From Pseudomonas putida (GTDB taxonomy: Bacteria; Pseudomonadota; Gammaproteobacteria; Pseudomonadales; Pseudomonadaceae): a DNA stretch of 64,000 bases. The stretch lies in the NCBI RefSeq assembly GCF_028682635.1, contig NZ_JANHLK010000022.1, forward strand, positions 1 to 64,000, read 5' to 3'. The notes beneath the pieces were generated by a model. It was not told where the DNA came from. It was given only the letters and a program-made list of their open reading frames with translations, and ran no database searches. The first letter of the stretch is position 1; each line of letters opens with the position of its first letter. A program made the translations under genes and the position numbers. This document shows positions 1-9,282 of this stretch, piece after piece.

Positions 1-44
1 TGAGGCCGTCACGATCAACATCAATGTTGTTTGATAATCCGCTT

Positions 45-68
45 TCGCTGGCAAGCCAGCTCCTACAG
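45..68. repeat. REP element, single copy
   Basis: A 24-bp REP unit (TCGCTGGCAAGCCAGCTCC then TACAG) with the internal palindrome CTGGCAAGCCAG. It matches the units at 7535, 10514, 21330 and 45187. It lies upstream of yqiA with no partner visible inside the window. Confidence 0.8.
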
Positions 69-146
69 GCAGAGCATTTCATCGGCACCCAACGTGCCAA
101 AGTCCCTGTAAACTCCGCCTCTTTACCCGAAGCTCAGGGAGTTCAA

Positions 147-755
147 ATGTCCGGCTCGATCCTTTATATCCACGGTTTCAACAGCGCGCCTGCGTCGAAA
201 AAGGCCACCCAGTTGAGCGAAGTGATGGAACGCCTGGGCTTGAGCGACCAATTGCGTGTGCCGGCCCTGCATCACCACCCCCGCGAGGCCATCGGTCAGC
301 TGGAGCAGGCGATTGAAGCGCTCGGACGGCCACTGCTGGTCGGCAGCTCGCTCGGCGGCTACTATGCGACTCACCTGGCCGAGCGCCATGGCTTGAAAGC
401 CCTGTTGATCAACCCTGCCGTCAGTCCGCACCGGATGTTCGACGGGTTCCTGGGTACACAGAAGAACCTGTATACCGACGAGGCCTGGGAAATGACCCAC
501 GACCATGTGACGGCCCTCGCCGAGCTGGAAGTGCCGGCACCCCAGGACCCGCAGCGCTATCAGGTATGGTTGCAGACCGGTGACGAAACACTGGACTATC
601 GCCTCGCCCAACAGTATTACCGGGCCTGTGCCTTGCGCATCCAGGCCGGTGGCGACCATGGTTTCCAGGGTTTTGCCGAGCAGCTTCCGGCCATGCTGAG
701 TTTTGCCGGCATTGGCGCAGATTTGTATCAGGCGATTGATTTCACCGCGCTGTGA
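147..755 (+). CDS. yqiA: YqiA-type alpha/beta-hydrolase esterase
   Basis: A 202-residue cytoplasmic esterase of the YqiA/UPF0227 family, which hydrolyses short acyl esters in vitro and has no settled physiological substrate. The N-terminus MSGSILYIHGFNSAP is the family oxyanion-hole region. The nucleophile elbow GSSLGG places Ser68, Asp146 (or Asp150) fits the acid, and His171 in GGDHGF completes the triad. The reading frame is open upstream, but the ATG at 147 follows a CAGGGAG ribosome site and removes an extension that reads through a REP element. It sits just upstream of parE, as in other pseudomonads and in E. coli. Confidence 0.9.
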   Translation: MSGSILYIHGFNSAPASKKATQLSEVMERLGLSDQLRVPALHHHPREAIGQLEQAIEALGRPLLVGSSLGGYYATHLAERHGLKALLINPAVSPHRMFDGFLGTQKNLYTDEAWEMTHDHVTALAELEVPAPQDPQRYQVWLQTGDETLDYRLAQQYYRACALRIQAGGDHGFQGFAEQLPAMLSFAGIGADLYQAIDFTAL

Positions 756-798
756 AACCTTGCCCCTATTTTCAATGAAAGACTGACGACGAGACCCC

Positions 799-2706
799 AT
801 GGCCACTCCCAGCGCTAGCTCTTATAACGCCGACGCCATCGAAGTCCTCTCGGGCCTCGACCCGGTGCGCAAACGCCCCGGCATGTACACCGACACCAGT
901 CGGCCGAACCACCTCGCCCAGGAAGTCATCGACAACAGCGTCGACGAAGCCTTGGCCGGACATGCCAAATCGGTACAGGTCATCCTCCACGCCGATCACT
1001 CGCTGGAAGTCAGCGATGACGGCCGTGGCATGCCAGTGGACATTCACCCCGAAGAAGGCGTTTCCGGGGTCGAACTGATCCTCACCAAGCTTCACGCGGG
1101 TGGCAAGTTTTCCAACAAGAACTACCAGTTCTCCGGCGGTCTGCACGGGGTGGGTATTTCGGTGGTCAACGCCTTGTCGACCGAAGTCCGGGTGCGTGTA
1201 AAACGTGACGGCAACGAATACCAGATGACCTTCGCCGACGGTTTCAAGAAAACCGAGCTGGAAATCCTCGGTACGGTCGGCAAACGCAATACCGGCACCA
1301 GCGTGTTCTTCGCGCCGGACCCGAAATACTTCGATTCACCGAAATTCTCCATCAGCCGCCTCAAGCACGTGCTCAAGGCCAAGGCCGTCCTGTGCCCGGG
1401 GCTGCTGGTCAGTTTTGAAGACAAGGCCAGCGGCGAGAAAGTCGAATGGCATTACGAAGACGGCCTGCGTTCCTATCTGGTCGACGCGGTCAGCGAATTC
1501 GAGCGCCTGCCGGACGAGCCGTTCTGCGGCAGCCTGGCCGGTAACAAGGAAGCCGTGGACTGGGCGCTGCTGTGGCTGCCGGAAGGTGGCGACGCGGTGC
1601 AGGAAAGCTACGTCAACCTGATCCCGACCGCCCAGGGCGGTACCCACGTCAACGGTTTGCGCCAAGGCCTGCTCGACGCCATGCGCGAGTTCTGCGAATT
1701 CCGCAGCCTGTTGCCACGCGGCGTGAAGCTGGCGCCGGAAGACGTCTGGGAACGCATCGCTTTTGTGCTGTCGATGAAAATGCAGGAGCCGCAGTTCTCC
1801 GGCCAGACCAAGGAACGCCTGTCGTCCCGTGAAGCGGCGGCGTTCGTCTCCGGTGTAGTCAAGGATGCGTTCAGCCTGTGGCTCAACGCGCACCCGGAAA
1901 CCGGCCTGGCGCTGGCGGAACTGGCGATCAACAACGCTGGTCGTCGCCTCAAGGCCAGCAAGAAGGTCGAGCGCAAGCGCATCACCCAGGGGCCGGCGTT
2001 GCCGGGCAAGCTCGCCGACTGCGCCGGGCAGGACCCGATGCGTTCCGAGCTGTTCCTGGTGGAAGGTGATTCCGCCGGTGGTTCTGCCAAGCAGGCGCGG
2101 GACAAAGAGTTCCAGGCGATCCTGCCGTTGCGCGGCAAGATCCTCAATACCTGGGAAGTCGACGGCAGCGAAGTGCTGGCCAGCCAGGAAGTGCACAACA
2201 TTGCCGTGGCCATCGGTGTCGATCCGGGTGCTGCGGACATGAGCCAGTTGCGCTACGGCAAGATCTGCATCCTCGCCGACGCCGACTCCGACGGCCTGCA
2301 CATTGCGACCCTGCTCTGCGCGCTGTTCGTCCAGCATTTCCGCCCGCTGGTGGATGCCGGTCACGTCTACGTCGCCATGCCGCCGCTGTACCGCATCGAC
2401 CTGGGCAAAGAGATCTACTACGCCCTCGACGAAGCCGAGCGCGACGGCATTCTCGATCGCCTGGTGGCCGAGAAGAAGCGCGGCAAGCCGCAGGTCACCC
2501 GATTCAAGGGCCTGGGTGAAATGAACCCGCCGCAGCTGCGCGAAACCACCATGGACCCGAACACCCGGCGCCTGGTGCAACTGACCCTGGGCGATAATTT
2601 CGACGCGACCTCGGAAATGATGGACATGCTGCTGGCGAAAAAACGCGCTGGCGACCGCAAGACCTGGCTGGAGTCCAAGGGCAACCTGGCGGAGGTGCTG
2701 GGCTGA
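799..2706 (+). CDS. parE: DNA topoisomerase IV subunit B
   Basis: ParE supplies the ATPase and TOPRIM parts of topoisomerase IV, which decatenates daughter chromosomes. The 635-residue length is normal. The N-terminal GHKL ATPase shows QEVIDNSVDEA (catalytic Glu42) and SDDGRGMPVD; GGLHGVGISVVNAL is the ATP lid. The TOPRIM region carries ELFLVEGDSAGGSAKQ and PLRGKILN, and acidic ILADADSDGLH coordinates magnesium. The stop TGA overlaps the ATG of the next gene, so the two are translationally coupled. The partner gene parC lies 1.5 kb downstream. Confidence 0.97.
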   Translation: MATPSASSYNADAIEVLSGLDPVRKRPGMYTDTSRPNHLAQEVIDNSVDEALAGHAKSVQVILHADHSLEVSDDGRGMPVDIHPEEGVSGVELILTKLHAGGKFSNKNYQFSGGLHGVGISVVNALSTEVRVRVKRDGNEYQMTFADGFKKTELEILGTVGKRNTGTSVFFAPDPKYFDSPKFSISRLKHVLKAKAVLCPGLLVSFEDKASGEKVEWHYEDGLRSYLVDAVSEFERLPDEPFCGSLAGNKEAVDWALLWLPEGGDAVQESYVNLIPTAQGGTHVNGLRQGLLDAMREFCEFRSLLPRGVKLAPEDVWERIAFVLSMKMQEPQFSGQTKERLSSREAAAFVSGVVKDAFSLWLNAHPETGLALAELAINNAGRRLKASKKVERKRITQGPALPGKLADCAGQDPMRSELFLVEGDSAGGSAKQARDKEFQAILPLRGKILNTWEVDGSEVLASQEVHNIAVAIGVDPGAADMSQLRYGKICILADADSDGLHIATLLCALFVQHFRPLVDAGHVYVAMPPLYRIDLGKEIYYALDEAERDGILDRLVAEKKRGKPQVTRFKGLGEMNPPQLRETTMDPNTRRLVQLTLGDNFDATSEMMDMLLAKKRAGDRKTWLESKGNLAEVLG

Positions 2707-3695
2707 TGCGGCTGGGCTTTGCCCTGGCGTGTGCGTTGCTGCTGACCTCGATGACGGTGTCTGCCAAGCCGACACCGCAGCTGCGCCTGTTGTCCGAGCA
2801 CGCCGTGGACGGCATGCGCGGCGGCAACCTGTCCGGGCTGGCCCAGTGCGGCACGGAGTTGTGGACGGTCTCCGACCGCGACGACGACCAGATCTACCGC
2901 CTCGAGACGGGCGCGGGTGTCTGGCGTGCGGAAGCGGTGGGCATCGGCGTGCCGCCCGTGCCGGAAAGCGGCTTGCCCTGGGGCCTGCGTTCGCGGGCCT
3001 GGGTGTCGTCGTTCGTGCGTGGCGGTGACCTGGATTTCGAAGGGATCACCTGCGACAGCGCTGGCAATCGCTACGTGGTCAGCGAGTCCCATGCGGCGGT
3101 GCTGCAAATTCCGCCAACCGGGCCAACCTTCTGGCTGAAGATTTCGCCGCTCATGGTGCGCGAGGCGCGGGCCAGCGGTATGTTGCTGCGCTTTAATGCA
3201 TTGTTCGAAGGCCTGGCGATCAATCCGCAAGGTGACCAGTTGTGGTTGGCTGCCGAGCGCGAGAGCCGCGGGTTGCTGCTGGTCAAGCGCAAGCAGACCG
3301 TCTGGGACTGCGATGGCGGCTGTGTGCTGCTGAGCGAAGGCGCAAAGGAGATGCAACCGGCACAATTTCCCAGCGCCAGGCCGATGCCCCGGGATTTTGC
3401 CGACCTGTCATGGTTCGACGGCAAGCTGTTTACCCTCGAGCGCAATGCGTACCAGATTTGCCGTCGTGATGCGGTGACAGCCAAGGTCGAGCGCTGCTGG
3501 TCGTTTGCCGATGAGGCGTTGCAGGAAAATCGTCGTTATCCCCAGGACTTTGCCCTGACGGAAGCCTTGATCGTGGACGCCGAGGGCGCCTGGATCGGCA
3601 TCGACAACAACACCGGCGCCCGCGCCGATGGCGAGGTCCGTCCGATCGTCTGGCGCTTTGCTGTACCTGAAGGTGGCTGGAGTGCCAAGTCATGA
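2706..3695 (+). CDS. Phytase-like esterase-family exported protein
   Basis: A 329-residue protein with a signal peptide of about 20 residues (cleavage near VSA-KP). The body has the beta-propeller-like pattern of the esterase-like activity of phytase family: GNLSGLAQCGTELWTVSDRDD early, then DLDFEGITCD and FEGLAINPQGDQLWLAAERE. Activity and substrate are unproven; a periplasmic location is inferred. Its ATG overlaps the parE stop, and it overlaps the next gene by four bases, so it belongs to the parE transcription unit. Confidence 0.82.
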   Translation: MRLGFALACALLLTSMTVSAKPTPQLRLLSEHAVDGMRGGNLSGLAQCGTELWTVSDRDDDQIYRLETGAGVWRAEAVGIGVPPVPESGLPWGLRSRAWVSSFVRGGDLDFEGITCDSAGNRYVVSESHAAVLQIPPTGPTFWLKISPLMVREARASGMLLRFNALFEGLAINPQGDQLWLAAERESRGLLLVKRKQTVWDCDGGCVLLSEGAKEMQPAQFPSARPMPRDFADLSWFDGKLFTLERNAYQICRRDAVTAKVERCWSFADEALQENRRYPQDFALTEALIVDAEGAWIGIDNNTGARADGEVRPIVWRFAVPEGGWSAKS

Positions 3696-4216
3696 GCCAG
3701 CAAACGCCGGGCAAACGTGCCGGTCGGGTATTGATGGTACTGGCCTGGTGCGCCGCTTTGTTTCTGGCGACGCGGTTTTTCGGCCAGTGGGAAGAGCGTC
3801 AGCAAAATCCGAATGTGGTCGTCAGCTCGGAACGCGGCGAGGGTTTCGTCGAGGTGAAACTGGTCAGCAATGGCCAGGGGCATTTCGTTGCCAGCGGCCA
3901 TATCAATGGCCAGCCGGTGAATTTCATGCTCGATACCGGGGCGACCGATGTGGCGATCCCGGCGCAAATGGCCGAACGGCTGAAACTGGAACAAGGCTTC
4001 GGGGTGACCCTGAGCACCGCCAACGGTCGCACCGAGGGTTATCGAACCCGGGTCGACCGGCTGCAACTGGGCGACATTGTGTTGCGTGATGTGCGCGCAA
4101 TAGTCGTGCCAGGCCTGGATGGCGAGCAAGTGCTGCTCGGTATGAGCGCGCTGAACAAACTTGAATTTACCCAGCGCGGTGGCACCATGCTGCTGCGCCA
4201 GACAACGAACCGATGA
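3692..4216 (+). CDS. Membrane-anchored retropepsin-like aspartic protease
   Basis: A 174-residue protein of the TIGR02281/clan AA family. One N-terminal membrane segment (about residues 12-30) is followed by a single retropepsin-like domain with the aspartic motif FMLDTGATDVAIP (Asp81-Thr82-Gly83). LLGMSALNKLEF near the C-terminus matches the family's second conserved block. One domain implies a homodimeric protease in the periplasm. The ATG overlaps the preceding stop. parC follows after seven bases, so the gene is embedded between the two topoisomerase IV subunits. Confidence 0.88.
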   Translation: MSQQTPGKRAGRVLMVLAWCAALFLATRFFGQWEERQQNPNVVVSSERGEGFVEVKLVSNGQGHFVASGHINGQPVNFMLDTGATDVAIPAQMAERLKLEQGFGVTLSTANGRTEGYRTRVDRLQLGDIVLRDVRAIVVPGLDGEQVLLGMSALNKLEFTQRGGTMLLRQTTNR

Positions 4217-4223
4217 GGCCCGC

Positions 4224-6491
4224 ATGAGCGACTCCCTTGATCTCAGCCTGGACGGTGTAGAACGCCGGTCACTGGCTGACTTCACCGAAAATGCCTACCT
4301 CAACTACTCCATGTACGTGATCATGGACCGTGCCTTGCCGCATATCGGCGACGGCCTGAAACCGGTACAGCGCCGCATCATTTATGCGATGAGCGAGTTG
4401 GGGCTGGACGCCGATTCCAAGCACAAGAAATCGGCGCGTACCGTCGGTGACGTGCTCGGTAAATTCCACCCCCACGGCGACTCGGCCTGTTACGAAGCCA
4501 TGGTCCTGATGGCCCAGCCGTTCAGCTATCGCTATACGCTGGTGGATGGCCAGGGTAACTGGGGTGCGCCGGACGATCCCAAGTCCTTCGCCGCCATGCG
4601 TTACACCGAGGCACGGCTGTCGCGCTACTCCGAAGTGCTGCTCAGCGAACTGGGCCAGGGCACGGCGGACTGGGGCCCGAACTTCGACGGCACCCTCGAC
4701 GAACCGCTGGTGTTGCCGGCACGTTTGCCGAATATCCTCCTCAACGGCACCACGGGTATCGCCGTGGGCATGGCCACCGACGTGCCGCCGCACAACCTGC
4801 GCGAAGTCGCCAGCGCCTGCGTGCGTTTGCTCGACGAGCCCAAGGCCACGGTCGAACAGCTCTGTGAACACATCCAGGGTCCGGATTACCCGACCGAAGC
4901 GGAAATCATCACGCCGCGCGCCGACCTGCTGAAAATCTACGAGACCGGCCGCGGTTCGGTGCGCATGCGCGCCGTTTATCACATTGAAGACGGCGACATC
5001 ATCGTCACCGCGCTGCCACATCAGGTTTCCGGCGCCAAGGTGCTGGAACAGATCGCGGCGATGATGCAGGCCAAACCCTCGAAAGCTCCGCAAATCGCCG
5101 ATTTGCGCGACGAGTCGGACCACGAGAACCCGTGCCGGATCGTGATTATTCCGGGCGCCCGGAAAAACTTTGACCACGATGCGTTGATGCAGCACCTGTT
5201 CGCCAGCACCGAGCTGGAGTCGAGCTACCGGGTCAACATCAACATCATCGGCCTGGACGGCAAGCCGCAGCTGAAAAACCTGCGTGCCCTGCTGGTCGAG
5301 TGGCTGGAATTCCGGGTCCGGACCGTACGCCGCCGCCTGCAATTCCGCCTGGACAAGGTCGAGCGTCGCCTGCACCTGTTGGACGGTTTGTTGATCGCTT
5401 ACCTCAACCTGGATGAAGTGATCCACATCATCCGTACCGAGGAGCAGCCTAAAGCCGCGCTGATCGAGCGTTTCGCCCTGAGCGAAATCCAGGCCGACTA
5501 CATCCTCGACACGCGTTTGCGCCAATTGGCGCGACTGGAAGAAATGAAGCTGCGTTCCGAGCAGGACGAACTGCTCAAGGAACAAGCCAAGCTGCAAGCC
5601 CTGCTGAGCAGCGAAGCCAAGCTGAAGAAGCTGGTACGCACCGAGCTGATCAAGGATGCCGAGACCTATGGCGACGACCGTCGCTCACCAATCGTCGAGC
5701 GCGCCGAAGCCAAGGCGCTGACCGAGCACGATTTGCTGCCGAACGAGAAAGTCACTGTCGTGCTGTCGGAAAAAGGCTGGGTGCGCTCCGCCAAAGGTCA
5801 CGACATCGACGCCACCGGTCTCTCCTACAAGGCTGGGGATGGTTTCAAGGCGTTGGCGGCAGGGCGCTCCAACCAGTTTGCGGTGTTTATCGATTCCACC
5901 GGGCGCAGTTATTCGGTGGCGGCACACACCTTGCCTTCGGCCCGTGGCCAGGGCGAGCCGCTGACCGGCCGTCTGACGCCGCCGCCAGGGGCGAGTTTCG
6001 AATGCGTGCTGATGCCCGAAGACGATGCGCTGTACGTCATCGCCTCGGACGCCGGTTACGGTTTCGTGGTCAAGGGTGAAGACCTGCAGGCCAAGAACAA
6101 GGCGGGCAAGGCCCTGCTGAGCCTGCCGAACAACGCCAAGGTGATCCTGCCGCGTCCGGTGGCCGATCGTGAGCATAACTGGTTGGCTTCGGTGACCACC
6201 GAAGGTCGCCTGCTGATCTTCAAGATCAGCGATCTGCCACAATTAGGTAAGGGCAAAGGCAACAAGATCATTGGGATTCCCGGTGAGCGTGTGGCCAGTC
6301 GCGAAGAATATGTCACGGACATCGCCGTTGTGCCGGAGGGCGCCACTTTGGTGCTGCAGGCCGGAAAACGTACCTTGTCACTGAAAGCGGACGACCTCGA
6401 ACACTACAAGGGTGAGCGTGGTCGTCGTGGGAACAAACTGCCACGTGGCTTCCAGCGGGTAGATGCGCTGTTCGTCGAAAACCTCAATTAA
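4224..6491 (+). CDS. parC: DNA topoisomerase IV subunit A
   Basis: ParC is the DNA breakage-reunion subunit of topoisomerase IV, 755 residues here. The quinolone-resistance region reads HPHGDSACYEAM with Ser87 and Glu91, the susceptible-type residues in P. aeruginosa numbering. The catalytic tyrosine is Tyr127 in AAMRYTEARL. The C-terminal part (about 500-740) is the degenerate GyrA-box-like beta-pinwheel. I chose the ATG at 4224, giving the standard MSDSLDLSLDGVE start; the frame is open upstream but there overlaps the protease gene. An inverted repeat follows the stop. Confidence 0.97.
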   Translation: MSDSLDLSLDGVERRSLADFTENAYLNYSMYVIMDRALPHIGDGLKPVQRRIIYAMSELGLDADSKHKKSARTVGDVLGKFHPHGDSACYEAMVLMAQPFSYRYTLVDGQGNWGAPDDPKSFAAMRYTEARLSRYSEVLLSELGQGTADWGPNFDGTLDEPLVLPARLPNILLNGTTGIAVGMATDVPPHNLREVASACVRLLDEPKATVEQLCEHIQGPDYPTEAEIITPRADLLKIYETGRGSVRMRAVYHIEDGDIIVTALPHQVSGAKVLEQIAAMMQAKPSKAPQIADLRDESDHENPCRIVIIPGARKNFDHDALMQHLFASTELESSYRVNINIIGLDGKPQLKNLRALLVEWLEFRVRTVRRRLQFRLDKVERRLHLLDGLLIAYLNLDEVIHIIRTEEQPKAALIERFALSEIQADYILDTRLRQLARLEEMKLRSEQDELLKEQAKLQALLSSEAKLKKLVRTELIKDAETYGDDRRSPIVERAEAKALTEHDLLPNEKVTVVLSEKGWVRSAKGHDIDATGLSYKAGDGFKALAAGRSNQFAVFIDSTGRSYSVAAHTLPSARGQGEPLTGRLTPPPGASFECVLMPEDDALYVIASDAGYGFVVKGEDLQAKNKAGKALLSLPNNAKVILPRPVADREHNWLASVTTEGRLLIFKISDLPQLGKGKGNKIIGIPGERVASREEYVTDIAVVPEGATLVLQAGKRTLSLKADDLEHYKGERGRRGNKLPRGFQRVDALFVENLN

Positions 6492-6506
6492 GCGTCCTAG
6501 AGGCCT

Positions 6507-6532
6507 CGATCTACGATTTAACGCGTAGATCG
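6507..6532. terminator. Inverted repeat after parC
   Basis: A nine-base perfect stem (CGATCTACG/CGTAGATCG) with an eight-base loop begins 16 bases after the parC stop. No clear U-run follows, so this may be a weak terminator or an mRNA-end stabilising hairpin. Confidence 0.45.
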
Positions 6533-6667
6533 ACGCTTTGGCGCTGGAGTCGGAACGCATATTCACGGATGATATGGCCTTTCAAGCGCCGGCGTGGCCG
6601 AGCGTTCTTCATATTTATTGAGTATTTTCACTGTGATTAGCCTTGTGGCAATCACCTGGATGGGACG

Positions 6668-7381
6668 ATGACTGCTCTGCGCCTTCCTTTTATTTTGATG
6701 CTCGCCGGCGTACTTGGCCTGGCGGGTTGCAGCGTTCACCAGCCGGTGTCGCTGTATCAACTGGACAGCGGAAGTCCGGTTCAGCCTGCGCAAAGCGCGG
6801 GCATGGCGGTTTTGTTGGGCCCGGTAACCGTGGCGGACTACCTGCAGCGCGAAACCCTGTTGCAGCGTCAGCCCGATGGCAGCCTGCAAGCCTCGGCCGA
6901 CGGCCGTTGGGCTGGCAGCCTGTCCTCCGACATCGACCAGCTGTTGCTGCGTCAGGTGGCTGGCCACCTGGACAGCCAGCGTGTCGTGCTGGCGCCTGCG
7001 ACCACAGGCTTCACGCCGGATGTCCAGGTGCTGTTGACCATCACGCGCCTGGATTCGGGGAAGTCGCAACCGGCGATTCTCGATGCGCAATGGCGTTTGA
7101 TCGATCGTCGTGGCCAGGTGCGTGATAACCGCATCATTCACCTGCAGGAACAGCACGCCGGCAACACGGCGGCTCAGGTCCAGGCACAGGGTGTATTGCT
7201 GCAGAAGCTCGCTGAACAGCTCTCGGTAGCGCTCAAGCCACTGGCCAACCAGCCACCGATCGCCGAAGCACCACGCAAGCCGGCCGCCAAGCCTGCAGCA
7301 CCGGCGGCGGAACAGGAAAAACAGCCGAAGATCCCGATGGCTGCGCCGATTCGTACGGATATGGAAGTGTTTCGCTTCTAA
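6668..7381 (+). CDS. PqiC-family outer-membrane lipoprotein
   Basis: A 237-residue lipoprotein. The signal peptide ends in the lipobox LAGC (Cys21), and SVHQPVSLYQLDSG after it is typical of the PqiC/DUF330 (ABC-type transport auxiliary lipoprotein) family. In E. coli, PqiC works with PqiA and the MCE protein PqiB in lipid transport across the envelope, but no pqiA or pqiB is nearby, so the partner here is unknown. The C-terminus is a Pro/Ala/Lys-rich tail. A strong terminator follows. Confidence 0.82.
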   Translation: MTALRLPFILMLAGVLGLAGCSVHQPVSLYQLDSGSPVQPAQSAGMAVLLGPVTVADYLQRETLLQRQPDGSLQASADGRWAGSLSSDIDQLLLRQVAGHLDSQRVVLAPATTGFTPDVQVLLTITRLDSGKSQPAILDAQWRLIDRRGQVRDNRIIHLQEQHAGNTAAQVQAQGVLLQKLAEQLSVALKPLANQPPIAEAPRKPAAKPAAPAAEQEKQPKIPMAAPIRTDMEVFRF

Positions 7382-7397
7382 AGCTCGATGGATTGGA

Positions 7398-7433
7398 AAC
7401 AAGGCCCGCGTTGATGCGGGCCTTGTTGTTTCT
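7398..7433 (+). terminator. Rho-independent terminator of the PqiC-family gene
   Basis: A perfect 12-base stem (AACAAGGCCCGC/GCGGGCCTTGTT) with a six-base loop and a T-rich tail, 16 bases after the stop. Confidence 0.88.
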
Positions 7434-7469
7434 GCCGGTTGGAGATCTCTAGTGCCTGTCCCGGCCTCT

Positions 7470-7558
7470 TCGCGGGCAAGCCCGCTCCTACAGTGATTGA
7501 TGTCGTACACAAGACCTGCGTTCGGCATGGAACCCTGTAGGAGCTGGCTTGCCAGCGA
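7470..7558. repeat. REP pair, inverted
   Basis: Two 24-bp REP units in opposite orientation, 7470-7493 (GCGGGCAAGCCCGC core) and 7535-7558 (GCTGGCTTGCCAGC core), fill the space between two converging genes. Confidence 0.85.
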
Positions 7559-7574
7559 TAGCGAAAGGACAGGC

Positions 7575-7613
7575 AACAAAAAAGCCCGCAGACGATCACT
7601 CGCCTGCGGGCTT
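7575..7613 (-). terminator. Terminator of the AhpA/YtjB gene
   Basis: Stem AAGCCCGCAG/CTGCGGGCTT; on the minus strand it is followed by a run of T residues. It lies just past the stop of the minus-strand gene. Confidence 0.85.
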
Positions 7614-7629
7614 CTTCATGACAGGGCTT

Positions 7630-9147
7630 TTACGCCCGACGTTCGTGCATCCGCGCCAGCTGTCGTTCCAGCATCGACGGATAAGGCTCCATCAGCCGCT
7701 CCACGCAGCAGGCGCCTTCAGGGCTTGCAATCGGGCGGATCCGTGCGCGCTGGCGGATCAGCGCATCGTCACTGATCTTGCGCTCCACCAGCAGCAGGTT
7801 GCGGCTGTGTTGCGACAGGGCCAGGGCATCCTGCGCGGCGTCGGTCAGCAACAGGTCGATCTGGCTCAGGCCGAACAGCTCCTCGCCCAGAGTCAGGCCC
7901 AGTTGCAATTGCAAGGTGATGCCGCTGTCGGCGACTTCGATCTGCAATTGATGCCCCAGCGCTCGCAGCAGCTCACCACAGCAGATGGCGTTGGTCAGGT
8001 AATCGTCGCCACTGTCTTCAGCGTGGAACAGCATCAGGGTGCTGCCATCGTTCAGGGTGTGCAGTTCGCTCTGGTAGAGCGAGGCCGCCTGGTCGAGGCA
8101 GTCGCGGTAGCGCTTGAGCAGTTCTTCCAGGCGTGTCCGCGGCAGGCGTCGCAACTGTTCCTGTGAGCCCAGCTGTACGGCCAGCACGGCGCTGTGCTGC
8201 GGCACGTTGGAAGCTACGGGTTTGGCCAACGGTTTCGCCACGCTGTCCGGCACATCATCGAGCAAGTCTGCGAACGCATCGTCATCGTCATCGTCTTCAA
8301 CGGTGCTGACGACACGCCGTGGCGCGGCTTTCATCGCGGCCATCGGGCGACTTTCATCGAAACTCGGATCACGCAGGTTGCGCACTTCGAAGCCCGGTTC
8401 GCCGTCGTCGACATCGTCGTATTCGGGTTCCGGCTCGGGTTCCGGTTCGGCCGGTTCCGGCGCGAAGTCGGCATGCAGCTGGCGCGCCAAGTCGCCGATC
8501 TCGTCATTACGCTCGGTGGCCGGGGTGTATTCGTCGATGTTGCGCAGCCACACCCGCAATTGCAGCAGCGGCGTGGACAGGTATCGACCCATGCGCAGGC
8601 TCAAGGCCAGGGACAGGGCCAGCAGGATCGCACTCAAGATGCCCATGCTTTGCAGGCTGATGGTCATCGGCTGCTGGAATTGATCCATGTCCAGGCTGAT
8701 GCGCAGCTGACCGGCGGTCACGTCCTGGAAGGTGATCTTGCTCTGGTACATGCCCTCGGCTTCGCCCAGCAGGCCATGCTTGGGACGCTGGCCGGCTTCG
8801 GCGAGGATGCGGTTGTCCACGCTGTAGATGGCGGCGTGGGCCACCAGCTTGTTCTTGGTCAGGTTGTTGAGCAGCACGTTGAGGCTGAGGATGTCGTTGG
8901 ACACCAGCAGCTCGGTGGCCGAGGTGGCCGTCTGCATGGTCAGGCTTTCACCCAACGCATCCGCCTGCTCGTGCATGGCCTGCTTGAACTGCAAACCCAT
9001 CACACAGGCGTAGATCACCAGGGCCAGAGCGACCAGGATCACGTTATGGCTGGCAATGCGCAATGCAATCGGTACACGGCGGTGGCGCAGTGCACGGAAG
9101 ATCAGCAGGAAGAAGTTATCGGTTTTTACTGGCGTGGGCCGGTTCAC
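7630..9147 (-). CDS. AhpA/YtjB-family inner-membrane protein
   Basis: A 505-residue membrane protein divergent from serB, matching the AhpA/YtjB (Smp) family that sits next to serB in many gammaproteobacteria. Two membrane segments are visible (about 33-52, VILVALALVIYACVMGLQF, and about 165-185) around a periplasmic domain of roughly 110 residues, followed by a HAMP-like stretch. A very acidic linker (EPEPEPEPEYDDVDDGEP, and later a run of six Asp) joins this to a cytoplasmic domain of about 200 residues. The molecular function is not established. Confidence 0.8.
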   Translation of the reverse strand: MNRPTPVKTDNFFLLIFRALRHRRVPIALRIASHNVILVALALVIYACVMGLQFKQAMHEQADALGESLTMQTATSATELLVSNDILSLNVLLNNLTKNKLVAHAAIYSVDNRILAEAGQRPKHGLLGEAEGMYQSKITFQDVTAGQLRISLDMDQFQQPMTISLQSMGILSAILLALSLALSLRMGRYLSTPLLQLRVWLRNIDEYTPATERNDEIGDLARQLHADFAPEPAEPEPEPEPEYDDVDDGEPGFEVRNLRDPSFDESRPMAAMKAAPRRVVSTVEDDDDDDAFADLLDDVPDSVAKPLAKPVASNVPQHSAVLAVQLGSQEQLRRLPRTRLEELLKRYRDCLDQAASLYQSELHTLNDGSTLMLFHAEDSGDDYLTNAICCGELLRALGHQLQIEVADSGITLQLQLGLTLGEELFGLSQIDLLLTDAAQDALALSQHSRNLLLVERKISDDALIRQRARIRPIASPEGACCVERLMEPYPSMLERQLARMHERRA

Positions 9148-9282
9148 TTGAGCTCGGCTCTTTTGTCCGTGAAGTTGACGCGCAGTATAGCGACAGGCCC
9201 TAGGCCGTCAAAGCGCTCACGGTGCCCGATGGTCACTGAATGTGGGTAGAATGCGGTTTTTTTCCACCTGCGGGGGTGCGCC

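Noticed and set aside
4224..6491. Quinolone-resistance substitutions in ParC
   Set aside because: Ser87 and Glu91 are the susceptible-type residues, so nothing unusual is seen.
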